Source of the DNA: Colwellia ponticola
GTDB taxonomy: Bacteria; Pseudomonadota; Gammaproteobacteria; Enterobacterales; Alteromonadaceae
Length of the DNA: 64,000 bases
NCBI RefSeq assembly: GCF_005885605.1
Contig: NZ_SZVP01000001.1
Location: 310,001-374,000, forward strand
Direction: 5' to 3'
Shown: one piece after another, positions 1 to 9,303 of the stretch
Layout of the letters: the number at the start of each line of letters is the position of its first letter
Numbering within the stretch: the first letter of the stretch is position 1
The notes under the pieces: generated by a model
What the model saw: the letters and a program-made list of their open reading frames with translations, nothing else
What the model was told of the DNA's origin: nothing
Databases searched by the model: none
Program-made: the position numbers and the translations under genes

Positions 1-690
<690 letters not shown>

Positions 691-1746
691 ATGCGTATTT
701 TGGGTATTGAAACTTCTTGTGATGAAACTGGCATCGCCATTTATGATGACGGTCAAGGCGACAGCCCTGAAGGTATACTCGCGCATCGTTTATATAGTCA
801 AATCGCGGTTCATGCTGATTACGGTGGCGTAGTACCTGAACTTGCTTCAAGAGATCATGTCCGTAAAACTATTCCTTTAATTAAAGAAGTGTTGGCTGAT
901 GCTAACCTAACGCCACAAGATTTAGATGGTGTTGCTTATACTGCTGGCCCGGGTTTAGTGGGCGCGCTTTTAGTCGGCTGCTCTATTGGCCGCAGCTTGG
1001 CGTATGGCTGGGATTTACCTGCAGTGCCTGTGCATCATATGGAAGGTCATTTATTAGCACCTATGCTAGAAGATGATGTGCCTGAATTTCCGTTTGTGGC
1101 ATTGTTAGTGTCTGGTGGTCATACCATGCTAGTGCGTGTTGACGCTATTGGCGAATACAAGCTACTAGGCGAGTCAGTTGATGATGCAGCCGGTGAAGCC
1201 TTTGATAAAACAGCAAAACTACTAGGCTTAGATTACCCTGGCGGTCCGGCATTATCTAAAATGGCACAAAGCGGCGTAGTAGGACGCTTTAAATTACCAC
1301 GCCCGATGACAGACAGACCCGGTTTAGATTTCAGTTTTAGTGGTTTAAAAACGGCGGCAGGTACGTTAGTGCGTAAAGAATGCCAAGACTTAAGCGAAGC
1401 TGAATTGACACAAACCCATGCAGATATTGCCAACGCTTTTCAAAAAGCGGTCGTTGATACTTTAGCAATAAAATGTAAACGTGCTTTGCAGCAAGAAAAG
1501 CTGAATCGATTAGTTATTGCCGGTGGCGTAAGCGCCAACACTGCTCTACGCGAGCAATTAGCAGTAACCACTAAAAAACTAGGTGGCAGTGTTTTTTATC
1601 CTCGCCCTGAATTTTGTACTGATAACGGCGCTATGATTGCTTATGCGGGTATGCAACGTTTAAAAGCGGGTACTCATGCTGATTTAACCTTTAAAGCGAA
1701 CCCTCGCTGGGCATTAGACTCACTTCCTTCGGTAACAAAAGCCTAA
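691..1746 (+). CDS. tsaD: tRNA N6-adenosine threonylcarbamoyltransferase TsaD
   Basis: TsaD transfers the threonylcarbamoyl group from threonylcarbamoyl-AMP to A37 of ANN-decoding tRNAs, working in the cytoplasm with TsaB and TsaE (family knowledge). The 351-aa product starts [14 protein letters not shown], the ASKHA-fold signature of the family. The metal-binding HxxxH motif is at His116-His120 (HHMEGH). The nucleotide loop VSGGH and the C-terminal [12 protein letters not shown] segment with the metal-binding Asp are present. Length is close to the usual 335-345 aa; the small excess is an insert near residues 19-28. The ATG is preceded by GAGAG at good spacing. It is single-cistron on this strand and convergent with plsY. 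Confidence 0.97.
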   Translation: MRILGIETSCDETGIAIYDDGQGDSPEGILAHRLYSQIAVHADYGGVVPELASRDHVRKTIPLIKEVLADANLTPQDLDGVAYTAGPGLVGALLVGCSIGRSLAYGWDLPAVPVHHMEGHLLAPMLEDDVPEFPFVALLVSGGHTMLVRVDAIGEYKLLGESVDDAAGEAFDKTAKLLGLDYPGGPALSKMAQSGVVGRFKLPRPMTDRPGLDFSFSGLKTAAGTLVRKECQDLSEAELTQTHADIANAFQKAVVDTLAIKCKRALQQEKLNRLVIAGGVSANTALREQLAVTTKKLGGSVFYPRPEFCTDNGAMIAYAGMQRLKAGTHADLTFKANPRWALDSLPSVTKA

Positions 1747-1749
1747 TAA

Positions 1750-1784
1750 TTTAGTTAACGCCGTTTACTAACGGCCTAGCTAAA
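1750..1784. terminator. hairpin between convergent tsaD and plsY
   Basis: GCCGTT (1760-1765), loop TACT, AACGGC (1770-1775), extended by an outer TTTAG (1750-1754)/CTAAA (1780-1784) pair and followed on the plus strand by TTTTAT. It is placed to end tsaD and possibly plsY, whose stop codon it overlaps. Confidence 0.55.
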
Positions 1785-2370
1785 TTTTATGATTAATTTT
1801 ACTTTCAGTGCCTTTAAGTAGGCGCTTAATATTATCTCGATGGCGAAGTATGATTAAACCGCTAAGCATTATCGTTGGGTAAACATAAAGCGGTTTTAAT
1901 AAGTAAACATACCATGGTGCCATCGACACTGTAATAATAGCCGCCAAGCTAGAGTACTTACTTACTTTCACCACCAATAACCAAGTCAAAATTAACAAGC
2001 CGCCCAAGGTAAACCCTATCGGTAACAATGTACCTAAGGCTGTGGCTACGGCTTTACCACCTTGAAAATTAAAAAATATTGGATACATATGCCCTAAACA
2101 GGCAGCAACACCAATAAAGCCTAAATAGAGCGGTTCCATCGCTAAAAAGTAAGCCCCCCAAACAGGGATAGTCCCTTTAAGCACATCCAAAAATAATACC
2201 GTTGCCGCAGTAAGTTTGTTACTCATGCGTAATACGTTGGTTGCACCAGGGTTTTTAGAACCTGCTGTTCTCGGGTCTGGTAAGCCAACAAATTTACAAA
2301 CCAATATAGCACTAGAAATAGAGCCTATTAAATAAGCAACAATAATCATAGTGAAAAGAAGTAGTAGCAT
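1780..2370 (-). CDS. plsY: Acyl-phosphate:glycerol-3-phosphate acyltransferase PlsY
   Basis: PlsY is an inner-membrane enzyme that acylates glycerol-3-phosphate from acyl-phosphate, the first committed step of phospholipid synthesis in the PlsX/PlsY route. The 196-aa product is very hydrophobic with about five predicted membrane segments. The phosphate-binding loop [11 protein letters not shown] is at residues 38-48, and the second family motif [19 protein letters not shown] follows in the middle. Length matches the family (about 200 aa). It is divergent from folB, the same neighbourhood as E. coli ygiH/folB/tsaD. Confidence 0.96.
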   Translation of the reverse strand: MLLLLFTMIIVAYLIGSISSAILVCKFVGLPDPRTAGSKNPGATNVLRMSNKLTAATVLFLDVLKGTIPVWGAYFLAMEPLYLGFIGVAACLGHMYPIFFNFQGGKAVATALGTLLPIGFTLGGLLILTWLLVVKVSKYSSLAAIITVSMAPWYVYLLKPLYVYPTIMLSGLIILRHRDNIKRLLKGTESKINHKI

Positions 2371-2547
2371 CTAGGTAGTAAAGTCCATTAGTCCGCACAA
2401 ATAAGTACAAAAAGGTAATTCTCATTCTATCTTCATCTGTGCTAGTTTTTCTAGCACTTCGCAGGTAAAATTGCTTTTATTTTGTAACAATAACAATGTT
2501 ACGTCTCTAATTTTATGAAAAAGTTCTCACAAGGTAGTAGGTAAGTC

Positions 2548-2919
2548 ATGGATAAGGTGTTAATTAAAGGGTTAAGTATTCAAACCACTATTGGTTTTTA
2601 TCAGTGGGAAAAAGAAATAAAGCAAACCTTAGTGATAGATCTCGCTATGGGCTGGAACATCGCTGATGCTGCGTTAAACGATGAGTTAGCAAAAACGTTA
2701 AATTATGCTGAAATTTCAGAAGCTATTGAGCGCTTTGCCAACGAAAATCCTGTTGATTTAATTGAAACACTTGCTGAACGCTTAGCGAGTTATTTAATGA
2801 CCCAATACCTAATCCCTTGGTTAAAACTGACTATAGGTAAGCCTGGCGCGGTACATAATGCGCAAACGGTTGCGGTAGAGATTGAGCGTGGTAAACAAAC
2901 CACAGAGACTTCTCTTTAA
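2548..2919 (+). CDS. folB: Dihydroneopterin aldolase
   Basis: FolB cleaves 7,8-dihydroneopterin to 6-hydroxymethyl-7,8-dihydropterin and glycolaldehyde in folate synthesis. The 123-aa protein has the family fold signature: an N-terminal DKVLIKGLSIQTTIGFYQWE with the pterin-binding Glu, the conserved Tyr in LNYAEIS, and the catalytic Lys in LTIGKPGAV. The start has an AGGTAAG ribosome binding site. The stop overlaps the folK start as TAATG, so the two consecutive pathway enzymes are translationally coupled. A small perfect dyad (GTGCTAG/CTAGCAC, 2439-2457) lies upstream, between folB and the divergent plsY. Confidence 0.96.
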   Translation: MDKVLIKGLSIQTTIGFYQWEKEIKQTLVIDLAMGWNIADAALNDELAKTLNYAEISEAIERFANENPVDLIETLAERLASYLMTQYLIPWLKLTIGKPGAVHNAQTVAVEIERGKQTTETSL

Positions 2920-3416
2920 TGGCGCAAATATACATATCACTGGGCAGTAATATTGAACGTGAATACTATGTTAAAGCGGGACTACTTTCTTTAGCTCAAG
3001 CGTTTGAACTGCCCTTTGAAGCATTAACCTTGTCATCACTATTTGAAAGCGAATCGGTCGGTTTTACTGGCGATGCTTTTTATAATATGGTTATTGGTAT
3101 CACCTGCCCTCATAGCATTGAACAAGTAGTCACCATGTTGCGTGACATTGAAACCTCTCATGGTCGTGACCATACAGCTAAAAAGTTTAGTCCACGCGGT
3201 TTAGATCTCGATTTGTTATTATACGATGATTTAATTATTAATCAGCCCGCACAACTTCCTCGTGATGAAATAACAAAAAATGCTTTTGTATTATGGCCAT
3301 TGAGTCAAGTAGCGCCAAACTTAGTCCACCCTATTTTAAAAAAGAGCTATCAAGATTTATGGCAAGATTACAACAAACGTAGTCAACAACTCAGTATCGT
3401 TGAAAGCTGCTGGTAA
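2919..3416 (+). CDS. folK: 6-hydroxymethyl-7,8-dihydropterin pyrophosphokinase
   Basis: FolK transfers pyrophosphate from ATP to hydroxymethyl-dihydropterin, directly using the FolB product. The 165-aa product begins with IYISLGSNIE and carries the HPPK signature PRGLDLDLLLYDD, which supplies the two magnesium-binding aspartates. Length is typical of the family (about 160 aa). Its ATG overlaps the folB TAA by one base, giving a tight folBK operon; uppP follows after 63 nt. Confidence 0.96.
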   Translation: MAQIYISLGSNIEREYYVKAGLLSLAQAFELPFEALTLSSLFESESVGFTGDAFYNMVIGITCPHSIEQVVTMLRDIETSHGRDHTAKKFSPRGLDLDLLLYDDLIINQPAQLPRDEITKNAFVLWPLSQVAPNLVHPILKKSYQDLWQDYNKRSQQLSIVESCW

Positions 3417-3479
3417 AGTAGCTTGGATATATATACCTATAAAAAACATACATAAAAGTTAAAGGACAACCAGCAACAC

Positions 3480-4301
3480 ATGAGCACTTTAGAAATAATC
3501 ATTCTGGCTTTATTACAAGGCTTAACCGAATTTTTACCCATTTCCAGTTCCGCCCATTTGATATTACCTTCACAAATTTTGGGTTGGCAAGATCAAGGCT
3601 TAGCCTTTGACGTTGCCGTACATGTTGGTACTTTATTAGCTGTAGTTATGTATTTTCGTAAAGAAGTAAGCGTGATGGCCGTTGCTTGGTTAGGTACCGT
3701 TGGTGTTGGTCCAGAAAAAGGTCAAGCTAGTTTTGATGGTAAATTAGCCTGGTGGATTTTACTGGCAACTATTCCTGCAGGCTTATTTGGTTTATTAGGT
3801 AAAGACTTTATTGAAGCGCATTTACGCTCAGCTTTAGTCATTGCCTTAACAACATTACTCTTTGGGTTTTTATTAGGTTTTGCCGATGTAAAAGCGGGTC
3901 ATCGTACTGAGCATAAACCGATGGAAAAACTCGGTTTTAAAGGAGCTATGTTAATTGGCTTAGCACAAGCTGTGGCTCTTATTCCCGGTACCTCCCGCTC
4001 AGGTATCACCATGACTATTGGTTTGATGCTTGGTTTAAGTCGTGATAACGCGGCACGCTTTTCATTTTTATTGTCGATACCAGCCATTACCATGGCAGGA
4101 AGTTATTTAACGTTAAAGTTGGTCTTATCAAGCGAAGCTGTTGATTGGTTTGCCATGGGCTTAGGCAGTTTAATAGCCTTTATTAGCGCCTATGCCTGTA
4201 TTCATTACTTCCTTATTTTATTAGAAAAGTTAGGTATGATGCCGTTTGTTATTTATCGATTACTTCTCGGCTTTGGTTTGCTTTGGTTTATATTAAATTA
4301 A
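3480..4301 (+). CDS. uppP: Undecaprenyl-diphosphatase UppP (BacA)
   Basis: UppP is an integral membrane phosphatase that recycles undecaprenyl-pyrophosphate to the monophosphate carrier used in peptidoglycan and other envelope polymers; overexpression gives bacitracin resistance in other bacteria. The 273-aa sequence is rich in membrane segments and shows both catalytic motifs: [11 protein letters not shown] near the N-terminus, and PGTSRSG in the second half. Length equals the E. coli protein. AAAGGA about 13 nt upstream is a plausible ribosome binding site. It follows folK on the same strand, as in several gammaproteobacteria. Confidence 0.97.
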   Translation: MSTLEIIILALLQGLTEFLPISSSAHLILPSQILGWQDQGLAFDVAVHVGTLLAVVMYFRKEVSVMAVAWLGTVGVGPEKGQASFDGKLAWWILLATIPAGLFGLLGKDFIEAHLRSALVIALTTLLFGFLLGFADVKAGHRTEHKPMEKLGFKGAMLIGLAQAVALIPGTSRSGITMTIGLMLGLSRDNAARFSFLLSIPAITMAGSYLTLKLVLSSEAVDWFAMGLGSLIAFISAYACIHYFLILLEKLGMMPFVIYRLLLGFGLLWFILN

Positions 4302-4401
4302 CAAAAAGTATCGCGATAACCTCAGTAAGCTAACCGTATTTAATTAACCTATAAATTAATATATACATTACTATCTAAATAACAGATTTGAGAATAAAAA
4401 T

Positions 4402-5244
4402 ATGATTGCTATTACCTTAGATAACTTTCAACAAGTCATTGTTGATCAATCAAAAGAAAAATTAGTACTGGTAAGCTTTTGGGCAGAACAAATACCTGAA
4501 AGTGTTGCCTTACGCGATAAACTTGCCGCTAGACTGGCAAACTTAGATGACCATATCATTTTGGCGACAGTAGATTGTCAAAGCCAAGGGCAAATAGCAC
4601 AACAGTTTGGCATTGAAGGTTTACCTACCGCTATACTATTAAAAGATGCACAACCACTTGATGGTATTTCAGGGCCTCAAGATGATGCTAGCATCGCCGT
4701 ATTTTTAGATAAACATTTACCTAAAGCTGAAGATATTTACCTTGAGCAAGCAAAAACCGCACTGGCTAACAAGCAATTAACAGAAGCCACTAATGCGATT
4801 ATGCAAGCCTACCAAGCAGATAATAGTCGTGCTGATATTAAACTAGTATTAATTGACGTTTATTTACAAACGGGAAAAGCGAGTGAAGCAAAAGCGTTAT
4901 TAGCGACTATCACTTTAGTTGACCAAGGTAGCGAGTATCAAGCGTTAATGGCCAAAGTAGAGTTAGCCGAACAAGCAGCTAACTCACCTGAAATTAAAGC
5001 ATTAGAAGCGCAGTTAAAGGCAGCACCTGGTGATATTAACCTGAACCAACAGCTAGCAGCACAGTACAGTCAAGTAAATCGCCAAGAGGATGCCTTAACA
5101 ATATTATTTCGTTTAGTACAAGCCGGTGATGAAGGCACAAAAGCAAGAAGCAAGGAGCTGTTTCTCGATGTGTTAAAAGCCTTACCCGATGGTGATCCAT
5201 TGGCAATAAAATTCCGCCGAAAGCTTTACACTTTACTGTATTAA
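4402..5244 (+). CDS. cnoX: Thioredoxin-fold/TPR chaperedoxin CnoX (YbbN)
   Basis: The 280-aa protein matches CnoX/YbbN in length and layout: a thioredoxin fold at about residues 1-110 followed by TPR-like helices to the end, closing with the family-typical FRRKLYTLLY. In E. coli CnoX binds client proteins under oxidative (HOCl) stress and cooperates with DnaK and GroEL. The thioredoxin active site is not redox-active here: the WAEQIPES segment has no cysteine, and the only cysteine is Cys59 (VDCQSQ), aligned by eye with E. coli Cys63, which forms mixed disulfides. A GAGAA ribosome binding site precedes the ATG. The gene ends in a clear terminator at 5350. Confidence 0.9.
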   Translation: MIAITLDNFQQVIVDQSKEKLVLVSFWAEQIPESVALRDKLAARLANLDDHIILATVDCQSQGQIAQQFGIEGLPTAILLKDAQPLDGISGPQDDASIAVFLDKHLPKAEDIYLEQAKTALANKQLTEATNAIMQAYQADNSRADIKLVLIDVYLQTGKASEAKALLATITLVDQGSEYQALMAKVELAEQAANSPEIKALEAQLKAAPGDINLNQQLAAQYSQVNRQEDALTILFRLVQAGDEGTKARSKELFLDVLKALPDGDPLAIKFRRKLYTLLY

Positions 5245-5588
5245 TAACAAACGGATTAATTTATTAGCCAACTCTTCAAGACCATTATTAGCTCTCATCA
5301 GTACCTGTCATCCCCTACATAGCGACCTAGACGAGACCATAAAATAACGAAGCCCAACTCAGTAATGCGTTGGGCTTTTTTTATGCTTTTAAGCGCAATC
5401 TAAGCGAGGTTAGCCAGTTTAGCCACGAAAAAAAACAATAAAACCAGTGTTATTATGTTGCGCGTCTACGACTAATGATTGAGTCTTTTTTACTGCTTAT
5501 GGTTAGCAATAAGCACTACGTTAAGATAGGATATGTCGCTGAAATATAGCTAAATCTTTAAAGTCGTGAACAAAGGTAATAAAAAATA
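5245..5588. other. cnoX / DUF3360 intergenic region
   Basis: This 344-bp gap holds the cnoX terminator (5350-5382) and, further on, a small hairpin TGCTTAT/ATAAGCA (5494-5515) about 75 nt before the next start. The promoter of the DUF3360 gene should lie between them, but no strong -35/-10 pair stands out. No small ORF with a ribosome binding site was seen. Confidence 0.5.
5350..5382 (+). terminator. Intrinsic terminator after cnoX
   Basis: Perfect 8-bp GC-rich stem AGCCCAAC (5351-5358) with GTTGGGCT (5369-5376), loop of 10 nt, directly followed by seven T's. A canonical rho-independent terminator, about 105 nt after the cnoX stop. Confidence 0.9.
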
Positions 5589-7100
5589 ATGGACAATACT
5601 GCTAAATCAACACTTGAGCCAAAATCTGAGCCTCAACCTGACAGAGATGAACTCAGTTACCAACAAAAATATAAACCAAGTTCAGCATTTAATACCCGTG
5701 AAGAATATTTAGAGCATGAATTGCAAATTATGGCGCCCAGACGCTGGCGTCCCAACTTACCCTTTAGGGATTATCGTTTTGAGTTAGAAGATGCTATTCC
5801 CGCCATGGCGGCGACTATAGGCAAAGTGGTGATGGTTGGCGCTATAGCCGCCACCTTTGCTGCACCGCTTGGACTAGATGATGGCTTTGTATTGGCCAAC
5901 GTACGCTACGAACTGTTAATAGCCGCGGTTTTCATTGTGCTTTTCTCTGGTTTTTTATTACCGACGGCTAACCTAGCCGGTACTCATGGTCCATTAATTC
6001 CACTTATTCCTATTGTCGTTGCTGCTGGTGGTCACCCCATGGCATTTGGCTTACTCATTGGCGCATTTGGCCTACTGTTAGCTATTAGTAAAGGCGGCAG
6101 TATGCTGGCCAACTTAACAAGTAAAGGAGTTTGCGGAGGTCTATTACTGTATCTTGGTTTTGTCGGCACTACGTCACAGGTTAAGAAACTATTCGCTTGG
6201 GGCGAAGATATCGGTATGACACACATCCCTTTTGTGGTTATTCTCTGTACTATTTTATTATATGCCTTGCTTGAACACCAAGGAAAGCGTTGGTTAGCCG
6301 TACCGTTAAGCTGTGTGTTAGGTGGTACGTTAGCCTTTGCAATGGGCGCACCTTTTGAGTTTATCACCAGCCCAGGTTTACCTAATATGAATCCAATGTA
6401 TTGGTGGGGTGAAGATACCGGTTGGATGCTTGGATTACCTACCATTGAAAGTTTTGTGGTTGTACTGCCTTTTGCTATTTTAGCGGTAGCAATGTGGTCG
6501 CCTGACTTTTTAGGTCATCAAGTATTTCAAAAAATTAGTTATCCTGAGCGCACTGAAAAAGTACAAATGAACATTGACGATACTATGGTTAATGCCTCTA
6601 TTCGCCAAACCTTTGGTTCACTTTTAGGGGGAGCTAACTTCGCCTCTTCGTGGGGGACTTACATGGTGCCTGCCGCTATTGCTAAACGCCCTATTCCTGC
6701 AGGCGCTTTATTAACCGCTTTGTTTTGTGTTATAGCTGGCATATGGGGCTACCCAATGGATTTAGCAATATGGCAACCCGTGCTGTGTGTTGCTTTAATC
6801 GTTGGAGTATTTATCCCTTTACTTGAAGCAGGTATGGAAATGACACGTGAAGGTAAAACAACTCAGTCGGCAGCGATTGTTGTGTTTTCTTCAGCACTGG
6901 TTAACCCTGCTTTTGGTTGGGCGCTTACTATATTACTTGATAATCTGGGTTTAATTGGTTGTAAAGAGCGTAGTTTAGAGCTAACTAAAATGAATCGCTG
7001 GATTATTCCAGGGGTGATGTTTGTGTTATTAACAACGGTTATGGCGTCGGTAGGCCTGTTACCGGGTATTCCTGCGCTTATTCCTAGCTTTCGTCACTAA
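5589..7100 (+). CDS. DUF3360 family polytopic membrane protein
   Basis: A 503-aa integral membrane protein. The first about 80 residues are hydrophilic and charged (cytosolic tail with PRRWRPNLPFRDYRFELEDAIPAMAATIGK), followed by roughly ten to twelve hydrophobic segments to the C-terminus. I recognise it as the DUF3360 family, common in Vibrio and Alteromonadales, which resembles SulP/xanthine-uracil-type secondary transporters; the Pro/Gly-rich stretch LPTANLAGTHGPLIPLIPIV in an early segment fits such a substrate-binding region. The substrate is unknown. AAGGT lies about 11 nt before the ATG. It stands alone between a terminator and the convergent zapE, so context gives no hint of function. 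Confidence 0.75.
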   Translation: MDNTAKSTLEPKSEPQPDRDELSYQQKYKPSSAFNTREEYLEHELQIMAPRRWRPNLPFRDYRFELEDAIPAMAATIGKVVMVGAIAATFAAPLGLDDGFVLANVRYELLIAAVFIVLFSGFLLPTANLAGTHGPLIPLIPIVVAAGGHPMAFGLLIGAFGLLLAISKGGSMLANLTSKGVCGGLLLYLGFVGTTSQVKKLFAWGEDIGMTHIPFVVILCTILLYALLEHQGKRWLAVPLSCVLGGTLAFAMGAPFEFITSPGLPNMNPMYWWGEDTGWMLGLPTIESFVVVLPFAILAVAMWSPDFLGHQVFQKISYPERTEKVQMNIDDTMVNASIRQTFGSLLGGANFASSWGTYMVPAAIAKRPIPAGALLTALFCVIAGIWGYPMDLAIWQPVLCVALIVGVFIPLLEAGMEMTREGKTTQSAAIVVFSSALVNPAFGWALTILLDNLGLIGCKERSLELTKMNRWIIPGVMFVLLTTVMASVGLLPGIPALIPSFRH

Positions 7101-7148
7101 GGCTCAGAGCTCTCATACTGAGTTTTTTTAATCGCTTTAACTGACAAC

Positions 7149-7188
7149 ATCAGATTAGCCTAACACTAACACGTTAGGTTAATCTGAT
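7149..7188. terminator. Long hairpin between convergent DUF3360 gene and zapE
   Basis: A 16-bp stem with one G.T pair, ATCAGATTAGCCTAAC (7149-7164) and GTTAGGTTAATCTGAT (7173-7188), with an 8-nt loop. It sits in the 99-bp gap between convergent genes, so a bidirectional transcript end is the likely role. It lacks a T run on either side, so rho-independent termination is not certain. Confidence 0.55.
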
Positions 7189-7199
7189 TGATATACCCG

Positions 7200-8315
7200 C
7201 TAAGGTAAGTGCTCACTAGCGAGGTAGTCATGTGATTGCATTTCTTGTAAGCGGCTCAAACAGCGCTTGAATTCAAACGCTAAACGCCCCCCCGTATACA
7301 AATCTTCTAAGGCGACTTCTGCCGACATAATTAATTTAACATTACGTTCATAAAATTCATCAACTAAAGCGATAAATCGGCGCGTAGTATCATCACAATC
7401 AGGCCCCATTTCTTTAACATTAGCCATTAATACCGTGTGATAACGCTGGCTTATCACCATATAATCACCCTGACTGCGCGCACTTTCACAAAGCACTGAA
7501 AAGTCAAAATACACGATACCATCACTGACTAACACCGTAGCTAACTGACGTTTATTAACCTCAATAGACTGCCCTACTTCACTTTCACCCGTTGATAATT
7601 GTTTAAAGTAGTGTTGTAAATTTTTATCGGCTTGTTCATCAAGTGGATAATGAAATATTTCCGCCTGCTCTAACGTTCTTAAGCGATAATCAACGCCACT
7701 ATCGACATTAACAATATCGGTATTTTCATTAATTAATTTTATCGCCGGTAAAAATCGCTCTCGCTGTAAACCATTACGGTATAGCTCATCAGGAATAATG
7801 TTAGAGGTGGCAACTAAAGTAACATTTCGAGCAAATAACTCTTCAAAAAGTGTCCCTAGAATCATCGCATCGGTAATGTCTGAAACAAAGAACTCGTCAA
7901 AACAAATAATGCGTGTTTCGCTAGCAAATTTTTTCGCAATAATTTTTAATGGATCAGATTGCCCTGATAAACTTTTTAATTCTTGATGAACGCGGTGCAT
8001 AAAACGATGAAAATGGACACGCATTTTGTTATCAAACGGGAGGCTTTCAAAAAAAGTGTCTACTAAATAGGTTTTTCCTCGCCCTACCCCACCCCAAAAG
8101 TACAACCCCTTAACAGGATCAAGCTTTTGCTTTTTATAAATTTTCTTCCAGCGGTTAACCACTTTTTTAAAACTTGATACGGCAACTGGCTTACTAAGTA
8201 AATCGTCATATAAACGTTGCAGGTGCATAACCGCGTTTTCTTGCGCTGCATCAAAAAGAAAATCATCTCTGGTTAAATCCTGCTTATATCTATTTAAAGG
8301 AGTGAGCTTTATCAT
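7200..8315 (-). CDS. zapE: Cell division protein ZapE (AFG1-like ATPase)
   Basis: ZapE is an AAA-type ATPase that in E. coli associates with the Z ring and is needed for division at high temperature or low oxygen. The 371-aa product carries Walker A GGVGRGKT at residues 75-82 and Walker B IICFDEFF at about 136-143, followed by the family SDITDAMILG and ATSNIIPDELYRNGLQRERF stretches. Length matches E. coli ZapE (375 aa). It is divergent from zapG, another division-associated membrane protein, the same pairing as in enterobacteria (yhcM/yhcB). Confidence 0.95.
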   Translation of the reverse strand: MIKLTPLNRYKQDLTRDDFLFDAAQENAVMHLQRLYDDLLSKPVAVSSFKKVVNRWKKIYKKQKLDPVKGLYFWGGVGRGKTYLVDTFFESLPFDNKMRVHFHRFMHRVHQELKSLSGQSDPLKIIAKKFASETRIICFDEFFVSDITDAMILGTLFEELFARNVTLVATSNIIPDELYRNGLQRERFLPAIKLINENTDIVNVDSGVDYRLRTLEQAEIFHYPLDEQADKNLQHYFKQLSTGESEVGQSIEVNKRQLATVLVSDGIVYFDFSVLCESARSQGDYMVISQRYHTVLMANVKEMGPDCDDTTRRFIALVDEFYERNVKLIMSAEVALEDLYTGGRLAFEFKRCLSRLQEMQSHDYLASEHLP

Positions 8316-8699
8316 TGAGAGCCTATATTTATTAATATATAAAATATGTTTTTACTAGGGGTCGTTGCATTTTAGAAGTTCAACAAACCGTAATTTTTTA
8401 CTAAACAATTTTTTTTTGCTGGTAGTATAATCATCTTGGCATTATATTAATACCAAACGTATGAATACTCGATATACAAATACAGTAGGGTCGGTTGTTC
8501 TTTCAAGATCACTTTTGCAGCAACTTGTTGGCTAGTGATACAAGACTGAGCCTTTTCCTGTGGTTGTTCACATAAAAAGGCGATAACGCCGTAAAAGTGA
8601 GCAACAAGCGCTTTTATCTCGAACAAAATTTAACCGCGAAAGGTCAATAGACCCTAGTACTAAACGAATTTATTTCTCTTTACAAGGTAAGGTAACTCA
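8316..8699. other. zapE/zapG divergent region with a possibly structured zapG leader
   Basis: A TATAAT at 8426-8431 suggests plus-strand transcription starting near 8438, leaving a leader of about 260 nt before zapG. Within it, GCCTTTTCCTGTG (8550-8562) pairs with CACATAAAAAGGC (8569-8581) at 11 of 13 positions. The alternative hairpin GGCGATAACGCC (8579-8590) would break the base of that stem, and ACTTTT near 8511 can pair with AAAAGT near 8593 outside both. The mutually exclusive pairings could be regulatory, but I do not recognise a known RNA family. Confidence 0.4.
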
Positions 8700-9152
8700 A
8701 TGGATGTAGTAATAGCCCTCGTCATTTTTATTATTGGCGGACTTGGTGGTTTTTTAGCAACCCGTTTTTTGTCTAGCTCAAGCCAAGAACAACGTAGACT
8801 AATAGAACAAGTAAATAAAAGTGAAACCGCTTTAGCACAATATAAAGTTGATGTTGCTGAACATTTAGCAAGCTCTGCTAAATTACTTGATCAAATGAAT
8901 AACACCTGTCAAACGGCAATGAAGCAAATGCAAGAGAGTACTAAGTTATTGCAAAAAGCGACCGATGCAGAAGTTGATAACATGCCGTTTTTCTCTGAAG
9001 AGACTCAGCAACAACTTGCTCAAACGGCAGCATTGCGTCATCAAAGTCGCAGCATCGAAATTCCTGAAACAACAGAGCCCCCTTTAGATTATTCTGATGG
9101 TCCAAGTGGTTTATTTGTTGACCAGAAACAAAAAGTTACATCCGCAGGGTAA
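8700..9152 (+). CDS. zapG: ZapG (YhcB, DUF1043) inner-membrane protein
   Basis: A 150-aa protein with one N-terminal membrane segment (residues 3-24, glycine-rich IIGGLGGFLATRF), then a long helical coiled-coil region rich in Gln, Glu and Lys, and an acidic, proline-containing tail. This is the layout of YhcB/DUF1043, renamed ZapG, which in E. coli links envelope synthesis and cell division and interacts with elongasome and divisome proteins. AAGGTAAGG lies just upstream of the ATG. It is divergent from zapE and is followed by two hairpins before degQ. Confidence 0.9.
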   Translation: MDVVIALVIFIIGGLGGFLATRFLSSSSQEQRRLIEQVNKSETALAQYKVDVAEHLASSAKLLDQMNNTCQTAMKQMQESTKLLQKATDAEVDNMPFFSEETQQQLAQTAALRHQSRSIEIPETTEPPLDYSDGPSGLFVDQKQKVTSAG

Positions 9153-9167
9153 TTTGATACATGATTT

Positions 9168-9193
9168 ACTGAACTAAAGTCTTTTAGTTCAGT
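9168..9193 (+). terminator. Hairpin after zapG
   Basis: Perfect 11-bp stem ACTGAACTAAA (9168-9178) / TTTAGTTCAGT (9183-9193) with a 4-nt loop, followed by CTATTTTAG. It starts 15 nt after the zapG stop and is probably a first transcript end, backed by the stronger hairpin at 9212. Confidence 0.6.
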
Positions 9194-9211
9194 CTATTTT
9201 AGGGTAATTAT

Positions 9212-9242
9212 AAAAAGTTAACTACGTACTAGTTAACTTTTT
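9212..9242 (+). terminator. Intrinsic terminator between zapG and degQ
   Basis: Perfect 12-bp stem AAAAAGTTAACT (9212-9223) / AGTTAACTTTTT (9231-9242), 7-nt loop, with the T run built into the 3' arm, so it could work in both directions. It overlaps the first bases of a longer in-frame extension of degQ, which is one reason to prefer the later degQ start at 9304. Confidence 0.75.
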
Positions 9243-9303
9243 GTTTGTTTTTATTTATTGGCTTATTTGTCTAACAATAATAATTCTCGGAGAACTCTTA
9301 AAT

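Noticed and set aside
9241-9303. Longer N-terminus for degQ
   Set aside because: It begins in the T-tract of the terminator at 9212-9242 and would bury the signal peptide; GGAGAA supports ATG 9304.
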